A stretch of 64,000 bases of DNA from an uncultured bacterium (GTDB lineage: Bacteria > Bacillota_I > Bacilli_A > RFN20 > CAG-826): positions 517,928 through 581,927 of the forward strand of contig CASFKG010000001.1 in NCBI GenBank assembly GCA_949295325.1, given 5' to 3'. Position 1 is the first letter of the stretch. Every line of letters begins with the position of its first letter. Below, in pieces: positions 1 through 12,643 of this stretch. The position numbers were made by a program, and so were the translations under genes. Under the pieces are notes generated by a model that was given only the letters and a program-made list of their open reading frames with translations, was not told the DNA's origin and ran no database searches.

Positions 1-438
1 GAGGCCTCCGTACTCGTCGTCCATAAGTGGAGGGAAGCGGCACGGAAGCGTTATTCCGAAGAATTCGTGGAAGTTATCGGGGTTGCTCCAGTCGAAACGG
101 TAGAAAAGGGTCGAGAACTGCCCTATGAGATCGTCGCCCCAGCGGCCGGTAGCCGTGTTGGCAAAGACGAATATGAGCAGTCCCAAGACCGCCAATCCCA
201 CGGGGATAAGGGATTCCTGGAAGTAGATCCGGTGGTTTTTCTTCTTGGCCAGGGCCTTGAAACTTGCCGGGTCATGCACGGTCCCGGTCCTCGCGGCCTT
301 ACCCATTTCCCGATCGATGCGGTCACCCTGGACTTCCATGAGCTTTCTTATCGCCATGCCGATCAGGCCGAGAAGGATGAAGACCACGACGAAAATAACT
401 AGAAGGGCGATGAGAAGCTTTTTGTCACTGCTGTCCAT
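1..438 (-). CDS. Membrane protein, 3' part beyond window
   Basis: The gene reads leftwards off the window edge, so only the N-terminal ~146 residues are visible. Two hydrophobic helices are seen, at about residues 7-27 and 74-92, separated by a basic stretch rich in Lys, Arg and His. Two ATGs are adjacent (441 and 438). The second is chosen because GGAGG lies 6 nt before it but only 3 nt before the first. The start overlaps the end of the upstream membrane-protein gene, so the two are probably translationally coupled. I do not recognise a family. An envelope role is inferred only from the helices and neighbours. Confidence 0.65.
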   Translation of the reverse strand, partial: MDSSDKKLLIALLVIFVVVFILLGLIGMAIRKLMEVQGDRIDREMGKAARTGTVHDPASFKALAKKKNHRIYFQESLIPVGLAVLGLLIFVFANTATGRWGDDLIGQFSTLFYRFDWSNPDNFHEFFGITLPCRFPPLMDDEYGGL

Positions 439-940
439 CATCGTCCTCCATGGTTATGTCAATAACCTCATCTTCCGATTCCGGGGCTTTCTGCTCTATC
501 GCGGTTGGGGAAGCCGCCGCCGCGGCATTGGCTTGTTCGATGGCCCTATGATCGACTCCGGGGATATCGGGAATCCTCGCGTTGGGTAAGGGCGGAACGG
601 CAGCGCCGCCGAAATTGGGCTGATTGTTTTGGGGCGGCACGCCCTGGTAGATATTCTGCTGCACGTAGACGTTCGTCGTTGCGGGCTTTACTTCCGCGGG
701 GGTCTTGCTTTCCTCCCCGTCGTTCTCCAGACCTTTGTCTAATAGGCGTTCCGCCTTCACGTCTTCTTCGAATTCCGGGAAGAACTTCTGTCCCTTGAAG
801 AACCTCACCAGTCCCGCGAATCCGGTTACAACAAAGTTGTAAAGGCCATAGATGGAGAACGCCAAAAGGACGAGCAGAAGCACCGGGCTAAGGATCATGT
901 AGAGCAATCCCAATCCGAAGGACTTGATGAAGTTAAGCAT
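425..940 (-). CDS. Membrane-anchored protein with acidic/proline-rich tail
   Basis: 171 residues. One or two hydrophobic helices lie within residues 5-45. The remaining ~120 residues are a low-complexity tail rich in Pro, Asn, Ala, Glu and Asp, ending in a strongly acidic segment. The ATG at 940 is preferred over one 30 nt upstream because a purine-rich site (GGAAAGGG) directly precedes it. The start overlaps the end of the upstream gene by 8 nt and the end overlaps the next gene, forming a three-gene minus-strand operon. No family recognised. The tail looks disordered and may be an extracellular or cytoplasmic linker. Confidence 0.6.
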   Translation of the reverse strand: MLNFIKSFGLGLLYMILSPVLLLVLLAFSIYGLYNFVVTGFAGLVRFFKGQKFFPEFEEDVKAERLLDKGLENDGEESKTPAEVKPATTNVYVQQNIYQGVPPQNNQPNFGGAAVPPLPNARIPDIPGVDHRAIEQANAAAAASPTAIEQKAPESEDEVIDITMEDDDGQQ

Positions 941-1877
941 TTCCCTTTCCTTGCCTAGAGATAATAGCACTAGTTAGGCCGCCTATACCCGCGGATAAAA
1001 AATACAAAGACGCCAAGGTGGCGGCGGTTTCGTAGGGGAGATAGGAGTAGATGGCTGCCATGAGGATGAGCGAGACAAAGCATCCGAATCCGAAAACCAC
1101 CCAGCCGGCCTTGCTTCCCGAGTAGTGGATTGTCGCCAAGGACATGAGCCCGGAGTAGATGCTCATAAGGAAGGAAACATAGCAGAGGCTAGGCAGATAG
1201 AAGGCTCCTGCAAGTGTCGTCGCCGTAAAGAATACGGTCAAAGCCGGAAACAGAAACGGAAAGGCGTTTTCCGGCGCAAAATCCGCTTTGAATCTTCCGA
1301 ATTCGAGGCTGATCACGAAGGCCGATAGAGCGGTGGCGAGACTTGCATAACAAAAAACGATTGCCGGGAAGAGGGCCTGACCGAATGAATTATCCGCGAT
1401 TCCCATCACCGTAAGCAGTAGGGTCACCGGGTTTATTCCGTATAGAAAATCGATCAAAGGGAGGCAGGCATAGACGATCCCCGTGTAGGCAAGAGACGAA
1501 AGAAGGGTCAGAAGGCTTAGCGGGAGTCCCTTCTTCGACAAATATCCGAAAACCAAGCCGACGACGATGCTTGGGAAGGTGTAAAAAAGCGTTGATTCGT
1601 AGTTGTAGGCAGTTACCGCAAGGGAAAGGCCGAGGGAGGCCACCGCGTATATCAGACAATAACGTCCTTTGCAGAGCAATCCGGTCAAAGCGCTTGCCGG
1701 CGGTAGCAGGAGCATTACCAATAGTCCCCCAAGAGGCAAAAAGGAGGCGACGACGCTCAGCAATACGTTTACCGCCGCCATGACGGAAACGAAGGCGACG
1801 TTTTCGTTTTTGCTGACCCTCGGGGCGAAGAACACCACGCTAATTATTGTTGCACCGGCCGCAAAAGAAAAACACAT
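933..1877 (-). CDS. Polytopic membrane protein, possibly YybS/DUF2232-like
   Basis: 314 residues composed almost entirely of hydrophobic helices, about nine or ten, joined by short loops. The pattern resembles DUF2232/YybS membrane proteins of Firmicutes, but I see no diagnostic motif, so the family is a guess. The open frame continues upstream into pcrA on the other strand. The ATG at 1877 is chosen because AGGA lies 9 nt before it and it clears the pcrA start. First gene of a three-gene minus-strand operon, divergent from pcrA with a 75-nt shared promoter region. Confidence 0.55.
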   Translation of the reverse strand: MCFSFAAGATIISVVFFAPRVSKNENVAFVSVMAAVNVLLSVVASFLPLGGLLVMLLLPPASALTGLLCKGRYCLIYAVASLGLSLAVTAYNYESTLFYTFPSIVVGLVFGYLSKKGLPLSLLTLLSSLAYTGIVYACLPLIDFLYGINPVTLLLTVMGIADNSFGQALFPAIVFCYASLATALSAFVISLEFGRFKADFAPENAFPFLFPALTVFFTATTLAGAFYLPSLCYVSFLMSIYSGLMSLATIHYSGSKAGWVVFGFGCFVSLILMAAIYSYLPYETAATLASLYFLSAGIGGLTSAIISRQGKGNA

Positions 1878-1940
1878 AAATCGATGTCCTGAATTTATCC
1901 CAGCGGCTTCGTGGTGCTTTCTAAGAAAGCAATATCTATT

Positions 1941-1952
1941 TAAACTATACGG

Positions 1953-1955
<3 letters not shown>
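1941..1955 (+). promoter_or_regulatory. Leaderless-type -10 box of pcrA
   Basis: TAAACT at 1941-1946 is followed by 6 nt and then the GTG start at 1953. No ribosome binding site is present. With normal -10 geometry, transcription would start at or next to the GTG. The -35 region (TTTCTA, 1918-1923) is weak. Confidence 0.5.
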
Positions 1956-6225
<4,270 letters not shown>

Positions 6226-6226
<1 letters not shown>

Positions 6227-6256
6227 AAAAAGAGGCGCAAATCGCGCCTCTTTTTT
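6226..6256. terminator. Bidirectional terminator ligA / convergent gene
   Basis: An 8-bp stem AGAGGCGC/GCGCCTCT (6231-6238 with 6244-6251) is flanked by A6 on the left and T6 on the right. It can therefore act on both strands between ligA and the converging membrane-protein gene. Confidence 0.9.
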
Positions 6257-6266
6257 GTCAAAGACT

Positions 6267-7076
6267 CTATTCGTCCTTCTTTTCCCCGCCTTTGTCCTCG
6301 AGGGCCTTGGGTTCTTCGGTCGACTCGACGGACGGTGTTTCCTGAATCTGTTTGGAGGGATTTTCCTCCTTCTTTCCGGTCATGTCGAATTCGGCATCGG
6401 GAGCGACTTGTTTGTCCTCGGCGGCCTCCTCTGCCGTCTGCCCTTCTTCCACGGCCTTTGCAAGGGCCTTGGCCGCCATCCTCATCTCGCGGAGGACAGT
6501 GGTCGTGTAAACGATGAGCATGATTGCCGCGGCGACGAAGAAGATGCCGATGACGACCAGGAAGATGGTGAACATCATCTCGCCCGTAACGAAGGCAAGC
6601 ACCAGGGATCCTAGGACGATGAGGACGGCTCCGAGCACTATTTCGACGATTGGAAGATAAAGGCTATAGAATTTCTTGACTATGAAGGCGATTCCAAAGA
6701 GGACCAGGAAGACGCCTCCGACTATCATCAGTATCCCGATGAAGGTTGCGAGTATTCCGATCACGTTGAGTATTTCGGTGGAAACGAACGTAATCCCCAA
6801 GGCGAGTTCGAAGGCTCCGGGGACGATGTTCGCGAAGTGGAGGGACTTGGCATCGGTTATCCTGAACAAGGGTATGAAGTCGCTTACGATGCGGAGGGAT
6901 CCGTCGGCAATCAGTATCGTGCCAACTAGTATGAGGAAGATGTTACGCAGGGTTTCGTTCTGGCAGAAGATAAGGAAACAGATGCCGGCAACCAATAGCA
7001 AAGCGGCTTCCACGTAGTTCCATATGGCCAGGTAGAGGGGGATGGATTTGATCTTTTTGCTCAATTTGCTTTCCAT
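6267..7076 (-). CDS. DUF308/HdeD-like membrane protein with charged tail
   Basis: 269 residues. About six hydrophobic helices in paired hairpins fill residues 15-195, with glycine-rich segments (VAGICFLIF, GIGILMIVGG type) that recall DUF308/HdeD membrane proteins. A ~70-residue Glu/Lys/Ala-rich cytoplasmic tail follows. A weak AAAGG precedes the ATG by about 10 nt. Monocistronic, divergent from the aminopeptidase gene and convergent with ligA across a shared terminator. Function unknown. The family call rests on topology only. Confidence 0.65.
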   Translation of the reverse strand: MESKLSKKIKSIPLYLAIWNYVEAALLLVAGICFLIFCQNETLRNIFLILVGTILIADGSLRIVSDFIPLFRITDAKSLHFANIVPGAFELALGITFVSTEILNVIGILATFIGILMIVGGVFLVLFGIAFIVKKFYSLYLPIVEIVLGAVLIVLGSLVLAFVTGEMMFTIFLVVIGIFFVAAAIMLIVYTTTVLREMRMAAKALAKAVEEGQTAEEAAEDKQVAPDAEFDMTGKKEENPSKQIQETPSVESTEEPKALEDKGGEKKDE

Positions 7077-7127
7077 GTTGTTTAGCCTTTCGGTTGGTTA
7101 GGTATATATTAGCCCCGAGGTTAATTT

Positions 7128-8357
7128 ATGGACAAAAAGAAATTGGAAAACTATGCCCGCCTCATCGCCGTAAGCGGCGGTGCGGTCCAAAAAGGACAGG
7201 AGGTTTACATAACTTCGTCAACGGAAGTCGCCTACTTCGCAGAGATGGTAGCCAAGCAATGCTATCTTGCCGGGGCCAGCCGCGTCAGGATCAAATGGAC
7301 CAACGAAGAACTCGATAGGCTCAACTACCAGTATGCGGACGAGGAAAATCTCTCCACCCTAAACGAATTGGATAAGGGCGAGCAGGAGTATCTGAACGCA
7401 GCGCTCCCGGTCATGATTTATCTTGAAAGCGATGACCCGGACGGTTTGGCCGGAGTCGACGGCGGCAAACTGAGCCGCGTCCTCAAGGCGCGCAAGCTCG
7501 CCATCAAGCCCTTCCGGGCAAAGAGGGAAAACCGCTATCAGTGGTGCATCGCCGGCGCCCCAGGCATGGCTTGGGCCAAAAAGGTCTACCCGGACCTTGC
7601 CCCCGAAGAAGCCCTCGAAGCCCTTTGGACCGCGGTCCTCAAGGTTTCGCGTGCCTTCGAAGGCGACCCGGTCAAGAACTGGGAAGAACACGAAGCCGAT
7701 CTGAAAGCGAGAAAGGCAAAGATGAATTCCTTCCATCTCCGCCGTCTCGTCTACAAGTCCTCCAACGGCACCGACTTCTCGGTCGGGCTCATCCCCGGAG
7801 TCATCTTCGAAGCCGGGGGAGAGATGACCCGCGGCGGGACCGTTCTCTTCCAGCCAAACATCCCTACCGAGGAATGCTTCACCACCCCGATGAAGGGCGA
7901 TGCGGAAGGCATCGTCTACGCGAGCAAGCCCCTTAGCTACAACGGGACGCTGATCGAGGATTTCTCCGTCCGGTTTGAGAAGGGCAAGGCCGTGGAAGTG
8001 CATGCGAAAAAAGGACAGGAGGCATTGGAGTCCATACTTCATATCGACGAGGGCAGCGCTTACCTTGGCGAATGCGCTCTGGTGCCGTTTGATTCGCCGA
8101 TAAACCTTTCCAACATCCTGTTCTTCAGCACCCTTTACGACGAGAACGCCGCCTGCCATCTGGCCCTGGGGCGCGGCTTCGAAACCCTGTACCCCGGGTA
8201 TGACGAATTGGGCGACGACGAGGTCCATAAGCGCGGCATGAATACATCGACAAGCCACGTCGACTTCATGATCGGCAACCGCGACCTCGACATAACCGGC
8301 ATCGACGAAAACGGCAAGGAAATTCCCATATTCCGCCACGGGACCTGGGCCTTCTAG
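7128..8357 (+). CDS. M29-family aminopeptidase (AmpS/PepS type)
   Basis: 409 residues, the usual length for M29 metallo-aminopeptidases, cytoplasmic enzymes that trim N-terminal residues from peptides. Candidate metal ligands are in the expected order: Glu in PTEECFTTP (about residue 248), Glu in YLGECALVPF, His in NAACHLALG, and His/Asp in STSHVDFMIG. The C-terminal half closes with the typical GTWAF-like end. GAGG lies 7 nt before the ATG. Transcribed alone from a TATATT -10 region shared with the divergent membrane gene and ended by a terminator hairpin. Confidence 0.92.
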   Translation: MDKKKLENYARLIAVSGGAVQKGQEVYITSSTEVAYFAEMVAKQCYLAGASRVRIKWTNEELDRLNYQYADEENLSTLNELDKGEQEYLNAALPVMIYLESDDPDGLAGVDGGKLSRVLKARKLAIKPFRAKRENRYQWCIAGAPGMAWAKKVYPDLAPEEALEALWTAVLKVSRAFEGDPVKNWEEHEADLKARKAKMNSFHLRRLVYKSSNGTDFSVGLIPGVIFEAGGEMTRGGTVLFQPNIPTEECFTTPMKGDAEGIVYASKPLSYNGTLIEDFSVRFEKGKAVEVHAKKGQEALESILHIDEGSAYLGECALVPFDSPINLSNILFFSTLYDENAACHLALGRGFETLYPGYDELGDDEVHKRGMNTSTSHVDFMIGNRDLDITGIDENGKEIPIFRHGTWAF

Positions 8358-8360
8358 GAT

Positions 8361-8392
8361 TTACCCCGCTCCTGCGGGGTTTTCTTTTTCTT
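8361..8392 (+). terminator. Rho-independent terminator after aminopeptidase
   Basis: GC-only stem CCCCGC/GCGGGG (8364-8369 with 8374-8379), 4-nt loop, followed by a T-rich run. Confidence 0.9.
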
Positions 8393-8418
8393 CCGTTGCA
8401 GAAATCCCCATTTTTTCC

Positions 8419-8455
8419 TTGGGATTAAACAGACTTTGGCTATAATTTGCCTATG
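8419..8455 (+). promoter_or_regulatory. Promoter of GH3 gene, leaderless geometry
   Basis: -35 TTGGGA (8419-8424), 16-nt spacer, perfect -10 TATAAT (8441-8446), then 6 nt and ATG at 8453. The predicted transcript starts on the start codon itself, and no ribosome binding site exists. Confidence 0.7.
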
Positions 8456-10687
8456 GCAAGAAAATCCGAACGACCGGATCCCAGCGTCCATCTGAAGTGC
8501 CTCAACGGCATCAGCAGCTGGGAAATAGTTTCGCCTTTTTCCGAAAAGGCCCTTTTGCACGACGGCCCGAGTGGCCTTCGCATCGACGATCCTTCCTGCT
8601 GGGGAAGAAACATCCCTTCCAGTTCCTATCCTTCGGCTTCGGCTTTGGCCTGCTCCTTCGATTTGGCCTTGGCCGAAAGGGCCGGGGAAGCCATGGGGAA
8701 TAATTTTTCCAACGCCAAAGTCGACCTGGCCTTGGCTCCTGCCTGCAACATAAAACGCAGCGCCCTCTGCGGCCGCAACTGGGAATACTATAGCGAGGAC
8801 CCGCTCCTATCCGGATCGATGGCGGCCGCGGTCATCAACGGCCTTCAGTCTTCCGGGGTCGGCGCGTGCCTCAAGCACTATCTCTGCAATTCGCAGGAGT
8901 ATTACCGCCATGTCAACGAATCGGTGGTAAGCGACCGTGCCCTTAGGGAAATATATGCCCGCAATTTCGAAATAGCCTTGCAGAACAGCAAGCCCGCTGC
9001 CGTGATGACTTCCTATAACCGCGTCAACGGCGAGTACGTAAACGGTTCGAAGTACCTCCTGGATACACTTCTCCGCAAGGAGTTCGGCTTCGATTCCCTG
9101 GTCATCAGCGACTGGAATGCGGCCACCAATAACGACGGAAGCTATTTCGCCTGCGGCCTAGATGTCGAAATGCCTTGCCGCCCGAGCGCCTTGGAAGACT
9201 ACGAAAAAGGCTACGGCCATACCTTCGGCGAAGCCGATTTGAACCAAAGGCTTACCGAAATCGGCCGTTTCTTCTCGTTTGTGAAACGCCACAAGCAGAT
9301 GGCCAGGGCCGACGACCCGAAGGCCGACTACGATTTGTCAGTGGGTCTATACGAGAAATGCGCGGTGCTGGCCAAAAACGATTCGTTCTTTCCGCTTGGC
9401 AAGGACGACGACGTTCTCGTGGTCGGATATCTAGCAACCCACCCCTATTATGTGGGAGGAGGATCGGGAAAGACCGAGGCGATAATAAAGAAGAATTTCC
9501 TCGATGTCCTCAACGAAAAGGGCCACGGATACGTTTTTATCGACGGCTACCGGCCCAATACCGAGATGGATTTGTCGAGTCTCTCCAAAATTGCCGGCGA
9601 ACACAAGAAGGTCCTCTTCTTCATGGGCGCCTACGACGGCGACGAGTCGGAAGGATATGACCGAAAGGACATGGCGATCCACCGCGAGCAGCTGCTGGCC
9701 CTGGCCACAGTACTTAAGGAAAATCCGAGGGTCGGCGTCATTTTGGAGGCCGGGTCCCCCTACGACGTTTCTCTCTTCAAGGACCACGTCAAAGGGCTAT
9801 TCATCGCCTATCCCGGCGGAATGGGAATGTCGGAAGCCCTCTACAATCTGGTCTACGGCAAGGCCAATCCCTCCGGCCATCTGGCCGAATCCTGGCCAAT
9901 GAGCCTCGCTGACAATCCGCTTTACGGGCATTTTCACGAGGATCCATACCATAGCTATTACGACGAGGACATATACGTCGGTTACCGCTACTACGATACC
10001 TTCGGCGTTGATGTCGCCTATCCTTTCGGGCACGGTCTCAGCTACTCGGATTTCGTCTATGAAAACCTCAAGGTCTATCCTAGCCGCGGCGGTTACGAAG
10101 CCGAGGTCAAGGTAAAAAACGATTCCCCGATGGACGGTGAGGCCCTAGTCCTTGTTTTCTCCAGCAAGAAAGGCAGCGCCATCTACCGCGAAAAGCATTC
10201 GCTCGTAGGCTTCGCCAAGGCTTTTGTCAAAGCCGGGGAAGAAGCGGCCGTAAAGGTTAAAATCAACAAAACCTGTCTCAAGGTTTATCCAAGCAAGGAC
10301 GAGGAAGGGTATATCGAGGACGGTGATTACGTCTTCTCCGCCGGGCCAAACGTGAACGTGCTTCCGTTATCCGCCTCCGTTAGGCTCAAGGGCCGCAAGG
10401 CCAAGTCCATGCCGCAGCCGGTGAAGCTTCCAAGACGGCATTACGACTACGAATACCGTTTCGACATCAATACACCGGCCGCCGCCTTCTGCTACATAAG
10501 TGACTATTTCAGGCGGCACAAGAACCTGTTTAGCAGCGAAGGCGAGTACCAGTGGTTCACCCACTCCGAAGAACCGATCAGGGTCATATTCACAAACCCG
10601 AACTTCAGCCGCGACGAAATACTCCAAGCCATCGACGAGGCCAACGAGTTAATCGGCGGGAAAAGCTTCGTGCCCCTCACCAAGTAG
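8453..10687 (+). CDS. Glycoside hydrolase family 3 (beta-glucosidase-like)
   Basis: 744 residues. GH3 enzymes remove terminal beta-linked sugars by a retaining mechanism. Seen: DGPSGLRID near residue 45, KHYLCN, the nucleophile motif VISDWNA (Asp near residue 220), a second alpha/beta domain, the PFGHGLSYSDF motif, and a C-terminal fibronectin-III-like domain. No signal peptide, so cytoplasmic action on imported oligosaccharides is likely. An in-frame TTG 6 nt upstream lies inside the promoter spacing and is rejected as start. The last 39 nt overlap the convergent YolD-like gene. Substrate cannot be read from sequence. Confidence 0.92.
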   Translation: MARKSERPDPSVHLKCLNGISSWEIVSPFSEKALLHDGPSGLRIDDPSCWGRNIPSSSYPSASALACSFDLALAERAGEAMGNNFSNAKVDLALAPACNIKRSALCGRNWEYYSEDPLLSGSMAAAVINGLQSSGVGACLKHYLCNSQEYYRHVNESVVSDRALREIYARNFEIALQNSKPAAVMTSYNRVNGEYVNGSKYLLDTLLRKEFGFDSLVISDWNAATNNDGSYFACGLDVEMPCRPSALEDYEKGYGHTFGEADLNQRLTEIGRFFSFVKRHKQMARADDPKADYDLSVGLYEKCAVLAKNDSFFPLGKDDDVLVVGYLATHPYYVGGGSGKTEAIIKKNFLDVLNEKGHGYVFIDGYRPNTEMDLSSLSKIAGEHKKVLFFMGAYDGDESEGYDRKDMAIHREQLLALATVLKENPRVGVILEAGSPYDVSLFKDHVKGLFIAYPGGMGMSEALYNLVYGKANPSGHLAESWPMSLADNPLYGHFHEDPYHSYYDEDIYVGYRYYDTFGVDVAYPFGHGLSYSDFVYENLKVYPSRGGYEAEVKVKNDSPMDGEALVLVFSSKKGSAIYREKHSLVGFAKAFVKAGEEAAVKVKINKTCLKVYPSKDEEGYIEDGDYVFSAGPNVNVLPLSASVRLKGRKAKSMPQPVKLPRRHYDYEYRFDINTPAAAFCYISDYFRRHKNLFSSEGEYQWFTHSEEPIRVIFTNPNFSRDEILQAIDEANELIGGKSFVPLTK

Positions 10688-10990
10688 TTCGAAGTCGACC
10701 AGATCCCCAAAGGGAATCTCGGGGCCATCTGGAATGATGGCCTTTTTCCTGTGGACATCCAGCCTTATCCCCGATGCCTGCATGGTTACCACGTTCCCGT
10801 CATCGAAATACGTGATGTTTGCTGTCCCGCCACTGTAAAGGCGCATTGCCCTGTCGATTTCTTCAGCTTTCTCGCTCGATATAAGCGGTTTGTCCGCCTT
10901 TCTTTTCCTATCCATCATTTGCTTCAGGAAATCGGATTGTTCGTTGAGGCTCTTGTAAGGGAGCCATTTCATCATGCCGCGGTCTTTCAT
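10649..10990 (-). CDS. YolD-like protein, partner of Y-family polymerase
   Basis: 113 residues, matching the YolD-like family seen beside UvrX/YqjW-type polymerases in Firmicutes (yqjX-yqjW in Bacillus). Recognisable features are a DRGMMKW-like N-terminus, a Lys/Asp-rich helix, and a beta-rich C-terminal half (NITYFDDGNVVTM...IPFGDLVDFE). The start overlaps the polymerase stop (ATGA), with AGGAGGG 8 nt upstream inside the polymerase gene. Its 3' end runs 39 nt into the convergent GH3 gene. Role unproven; probably an accessory factor for translesion synthesis. Confidence 0.85.
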   Translation of the reverse strand: MKDRGMMKWLPYKSLNEQSDFLKQMMDRKRKADKPLISSEKAEEIDRAMRLYSGGTANITYFDDGNVVTMQASGIRLDVHRKKAIIPDGPEIPFGDLVDFELLGEGHEAFPAD

Positions 10991-12228
10991 CTCCTGTGCC
11001 CTCCTATCTGTCCGTGTCTTTCCCTGATCATCGAGTAGGGCAATAGGGAGGTTGCCCTGAGCACGGCGTTTTTCCCGTACGTCTCGTTTATCGCGTCCAT
11101 CGCATATGAGAGGCGCTCGTTTTTAATGAGCACTTCGGCATCGTCAAAATATGAAAACTGCGCAAAATCCCCTTGGCTTGAAAGTTTTCCCAGAGACACG
11201 GATATCGCGATTATCCTTCCCTCTTCGATTTCCGAATAAAGGGATTCGGCTTCTTTGAAGACGGCATCGTTTTCGTAGGTTCGGTATGGCAATGTCCTCT
11301 GCTTTGAAAAATTCGGAGCATCGCCGTATCCGACGTAGAGGTGGAGCGATTTGCATTGCTTGTTCTGGCGCCTTAGGCGATAGCAAAGCTCGTCCACGAT
11401 TTCCCTAAGTATCAGCCTTCCTTCTTTCTTGCCATAGGGCCTATAGAGGGTCTGGCCGTAATTTAGGCTCGGGTTTTCGGGAACGTACTTTTCGGAGATC
11501 ACCGAACCGTCGATCCCGTTTGCCAGATCACCCAATTGCCTTCCCATTACCCCGAATTCCCTTTCCAGGCATTCGGGACTGGTCTCGGCCAATTCCTTCA
11601 GGCTTTTTATGCCGATGCGCGATAGGTGGGACTTGATGCCTTTATTGATACCCCAGATGTTTTCGATGGGTTTCACATTCCAGAGTTTTGTTTTGACGTC
11701 TTCCATCTTCCATCTGGCTATGTAGGGCGGCTTCTTTTTGCCCTCGTTGTCGAGGCAGGCCTTCGCCATGAACGGATTGGGCCCGAGGCCGCAGGTGGCG
11801 ATGAGGCCGGTCTTGGCGTATATGGTTTTCTGTATGTCCCTGCATATGTCTTCGGGCGTTTTTCCGTAATAGGAAACATAGGGAGTCAGGTCTACAAAGG
11901 ACTCGTCGACCGAATAGACGTGGAGGTCTTCCTCCGATACGAAGTCTAGAAATATCGAGACCACTTTTGCCGATAGCCTCAGGTACATTTCCATCCTGGG
12001 AACGGCGAAGATTAGTCCTTTTACCCGCGGGAGTTCCTTTTTCCTGCAGACATTGGAAAGCCCGTATTTGCTTTTCAGATAGGGTGTGACCGACATCACC
12101 ACCGTGTTCGGACCCCTGTTTGGATCGACGCAGGCCAAAGGCGTCTTGAAAGGGTCGAGGTGTCTTACGGCGCATTCGGCGGAAGCATAGAAACTCTTTA
12201 GGTCTATGACCGCTATTACCCTTTCCAT
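10987..12228 (-). CDS. Y-family DNA polymerase, UvrX/YqjW type
   Basis: 413 residues. Error-prone polymerase of the UvrX subgroup. The first catalytic motif is IDLKSFYASAEC, the second VYSVDESFVDLTPY (Asp-Glu pair), followed by a helix-hairpin-helix thumb (IWGINKGIKSHLSRIGI) and a little-finger domain, ending in RERHGQIGGH, common in this subgroup. An ATG 18 nt further upstream lies in the promoter. The chosen ATG at 12228 has TAGAAT 7 nt before it and no ribosome binding site, so a leaderless mRNA is likely. No Bacillus-type LexA box was seen nearby. Confidence 0.9.
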   Translation of the reverse strand: MERVIAVIDLKSFYASAECAVRHLDPFKTPLACVDPNRGPNTVVMSVTPYLKSKYGLSNVCRKKELPRVKGLIFAVPRMEMYLRLSAKVVSIFLDFVSEEDLHVYSVDESFVDLTPYVSYYGKTPEDICRDIQKTIYAKTGLIATCGLGPNPFMAKACLDNEGKKKPPYIARWKMEDVKTKLWNVKPIENIWGINKGIKSHLSRIGIKSLKELAETSPECLEREFGVMGRQLGDLANGIDGSVISEKYVPENPSLNYGQTLYRPYGKKEGRLILREIVDELCYRLRRQNKQCKSLHLYVGYGDAPNFSKQRTLPYRTYENDAVFKEAESLYSEIEEGRIIAISVSLGKLSSQGDFAQFSYFDDAEVLIKNERLSYAMDAINETYGKNAVLRATSLLPYSMIRERHGQIGGHRR

Positions 12229-12241
12229 GACCCCAATTCTA
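12226..12241 (-). promoter_or_regulatory. Leaderless-type -10 box of Y-family polymerase
   Basis: TAGAAT on the minus strand (12236-12241), then 7 nt, then ATG at 12228. No ribosome binding site. The -35 is weak (TTCAGT-like, 16 nt upstream). Confidence 0.55.
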
Positions 12242-12417
12242 GTCATAGGAAAACGGCACTGAAGTCTTGCATTTGGGAAAGTGGCCTTTTAAGCCCACTC
12301 GAGTTTTTGGCATTGACATCGACCGGGTCCGGCGGTCTGGCCTGCCTCCGCCGCCTTCCCTTTCGATAACGCACTCGCTCAAAACGGTTCCCGTACCCTT
12401 TGATTTGGGGGTTTTCG

Positions 12418-12446
12418 TTGCCTGAAGACTTCAACAAACATATAAT
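12418..12446 (+). promoter_or_regulatory. Promoter of tRNA-Ala
   Basis: TTGCCT (12418-12423), 17-nt spacer and TATAAT (12441-12446), ending 12 nt before the mature 5' end. The 230-nt gap from the polymerase start to this tRNA shows no other convincing feature. Confidence 0.85.
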
Positions 12447-12458
12447 TAAGCCCGCTTC

Positions 12459-12534
12459 GGGGCCGTAGCACAGCTGGGAGTGCGCCTCGTTCGCATCGAG
12501 GAGGTCGCGAGTTCGAGCCTCGTCGGCTCCACCA
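12459..12534 (+). tRNA. tRNA-Ala(CGC)
   Basis: A complete 76-nt cloverleaf with encoded CCA. The acceptor stem GGGGCCG/CGGCTCC includes the G3-U70 pair that identifies alanine tRNA. The D stem is GCAC/GTGC, the anticodon stem CCTCG/CGAGG with loop TTCGCAT (anticodon CGC), and the T stem GCGAG/CTCGT with TTCGAGC. It reads GCG codons. Single-gene unit with its own promoter and terminator. Confidence 0.97.
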
Positions 12535-12545
12535 AAGCGAAATTA

Positions 12546-12570
12546 ACGCCCTCGGGGCGTTTTTTCGTTT
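12546..12570 (+). terminator. Terminator of tRNA-Ala
   Basis: Stem ACGCCC/GGGCGT (12546-12551 with 12555-12560), 3-nt loop, followed directly by T6. Confidence 0.92.
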
Positions 12571-12628
12571 TTCCAATCGGAAACGAAAAAACAAAGTGCA
12601 CGAAGTTTCTTCCAGACCGCCGAGGATG

Positions 12629-12643
12629 TAGACTATTGGGGTG
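12629..12643 (+). promoter_or_regulatory. Leaderless-type -10 box, small membrane protein
   Basis: TAGACT (12629-12634), 6 nt, then GTG at 12641. A TTTCTT hexamer lies 17 nt upstream. No ribosome binding site. Confidence 0.45.

Noticed and set aside
12243..12437. 64-codon open frame on the minus strand between the polymerase and the tRNA
   Set aside because: Very basic, no ribosome binding site or leaderless -10, and it overlaps the tRNA promoter.
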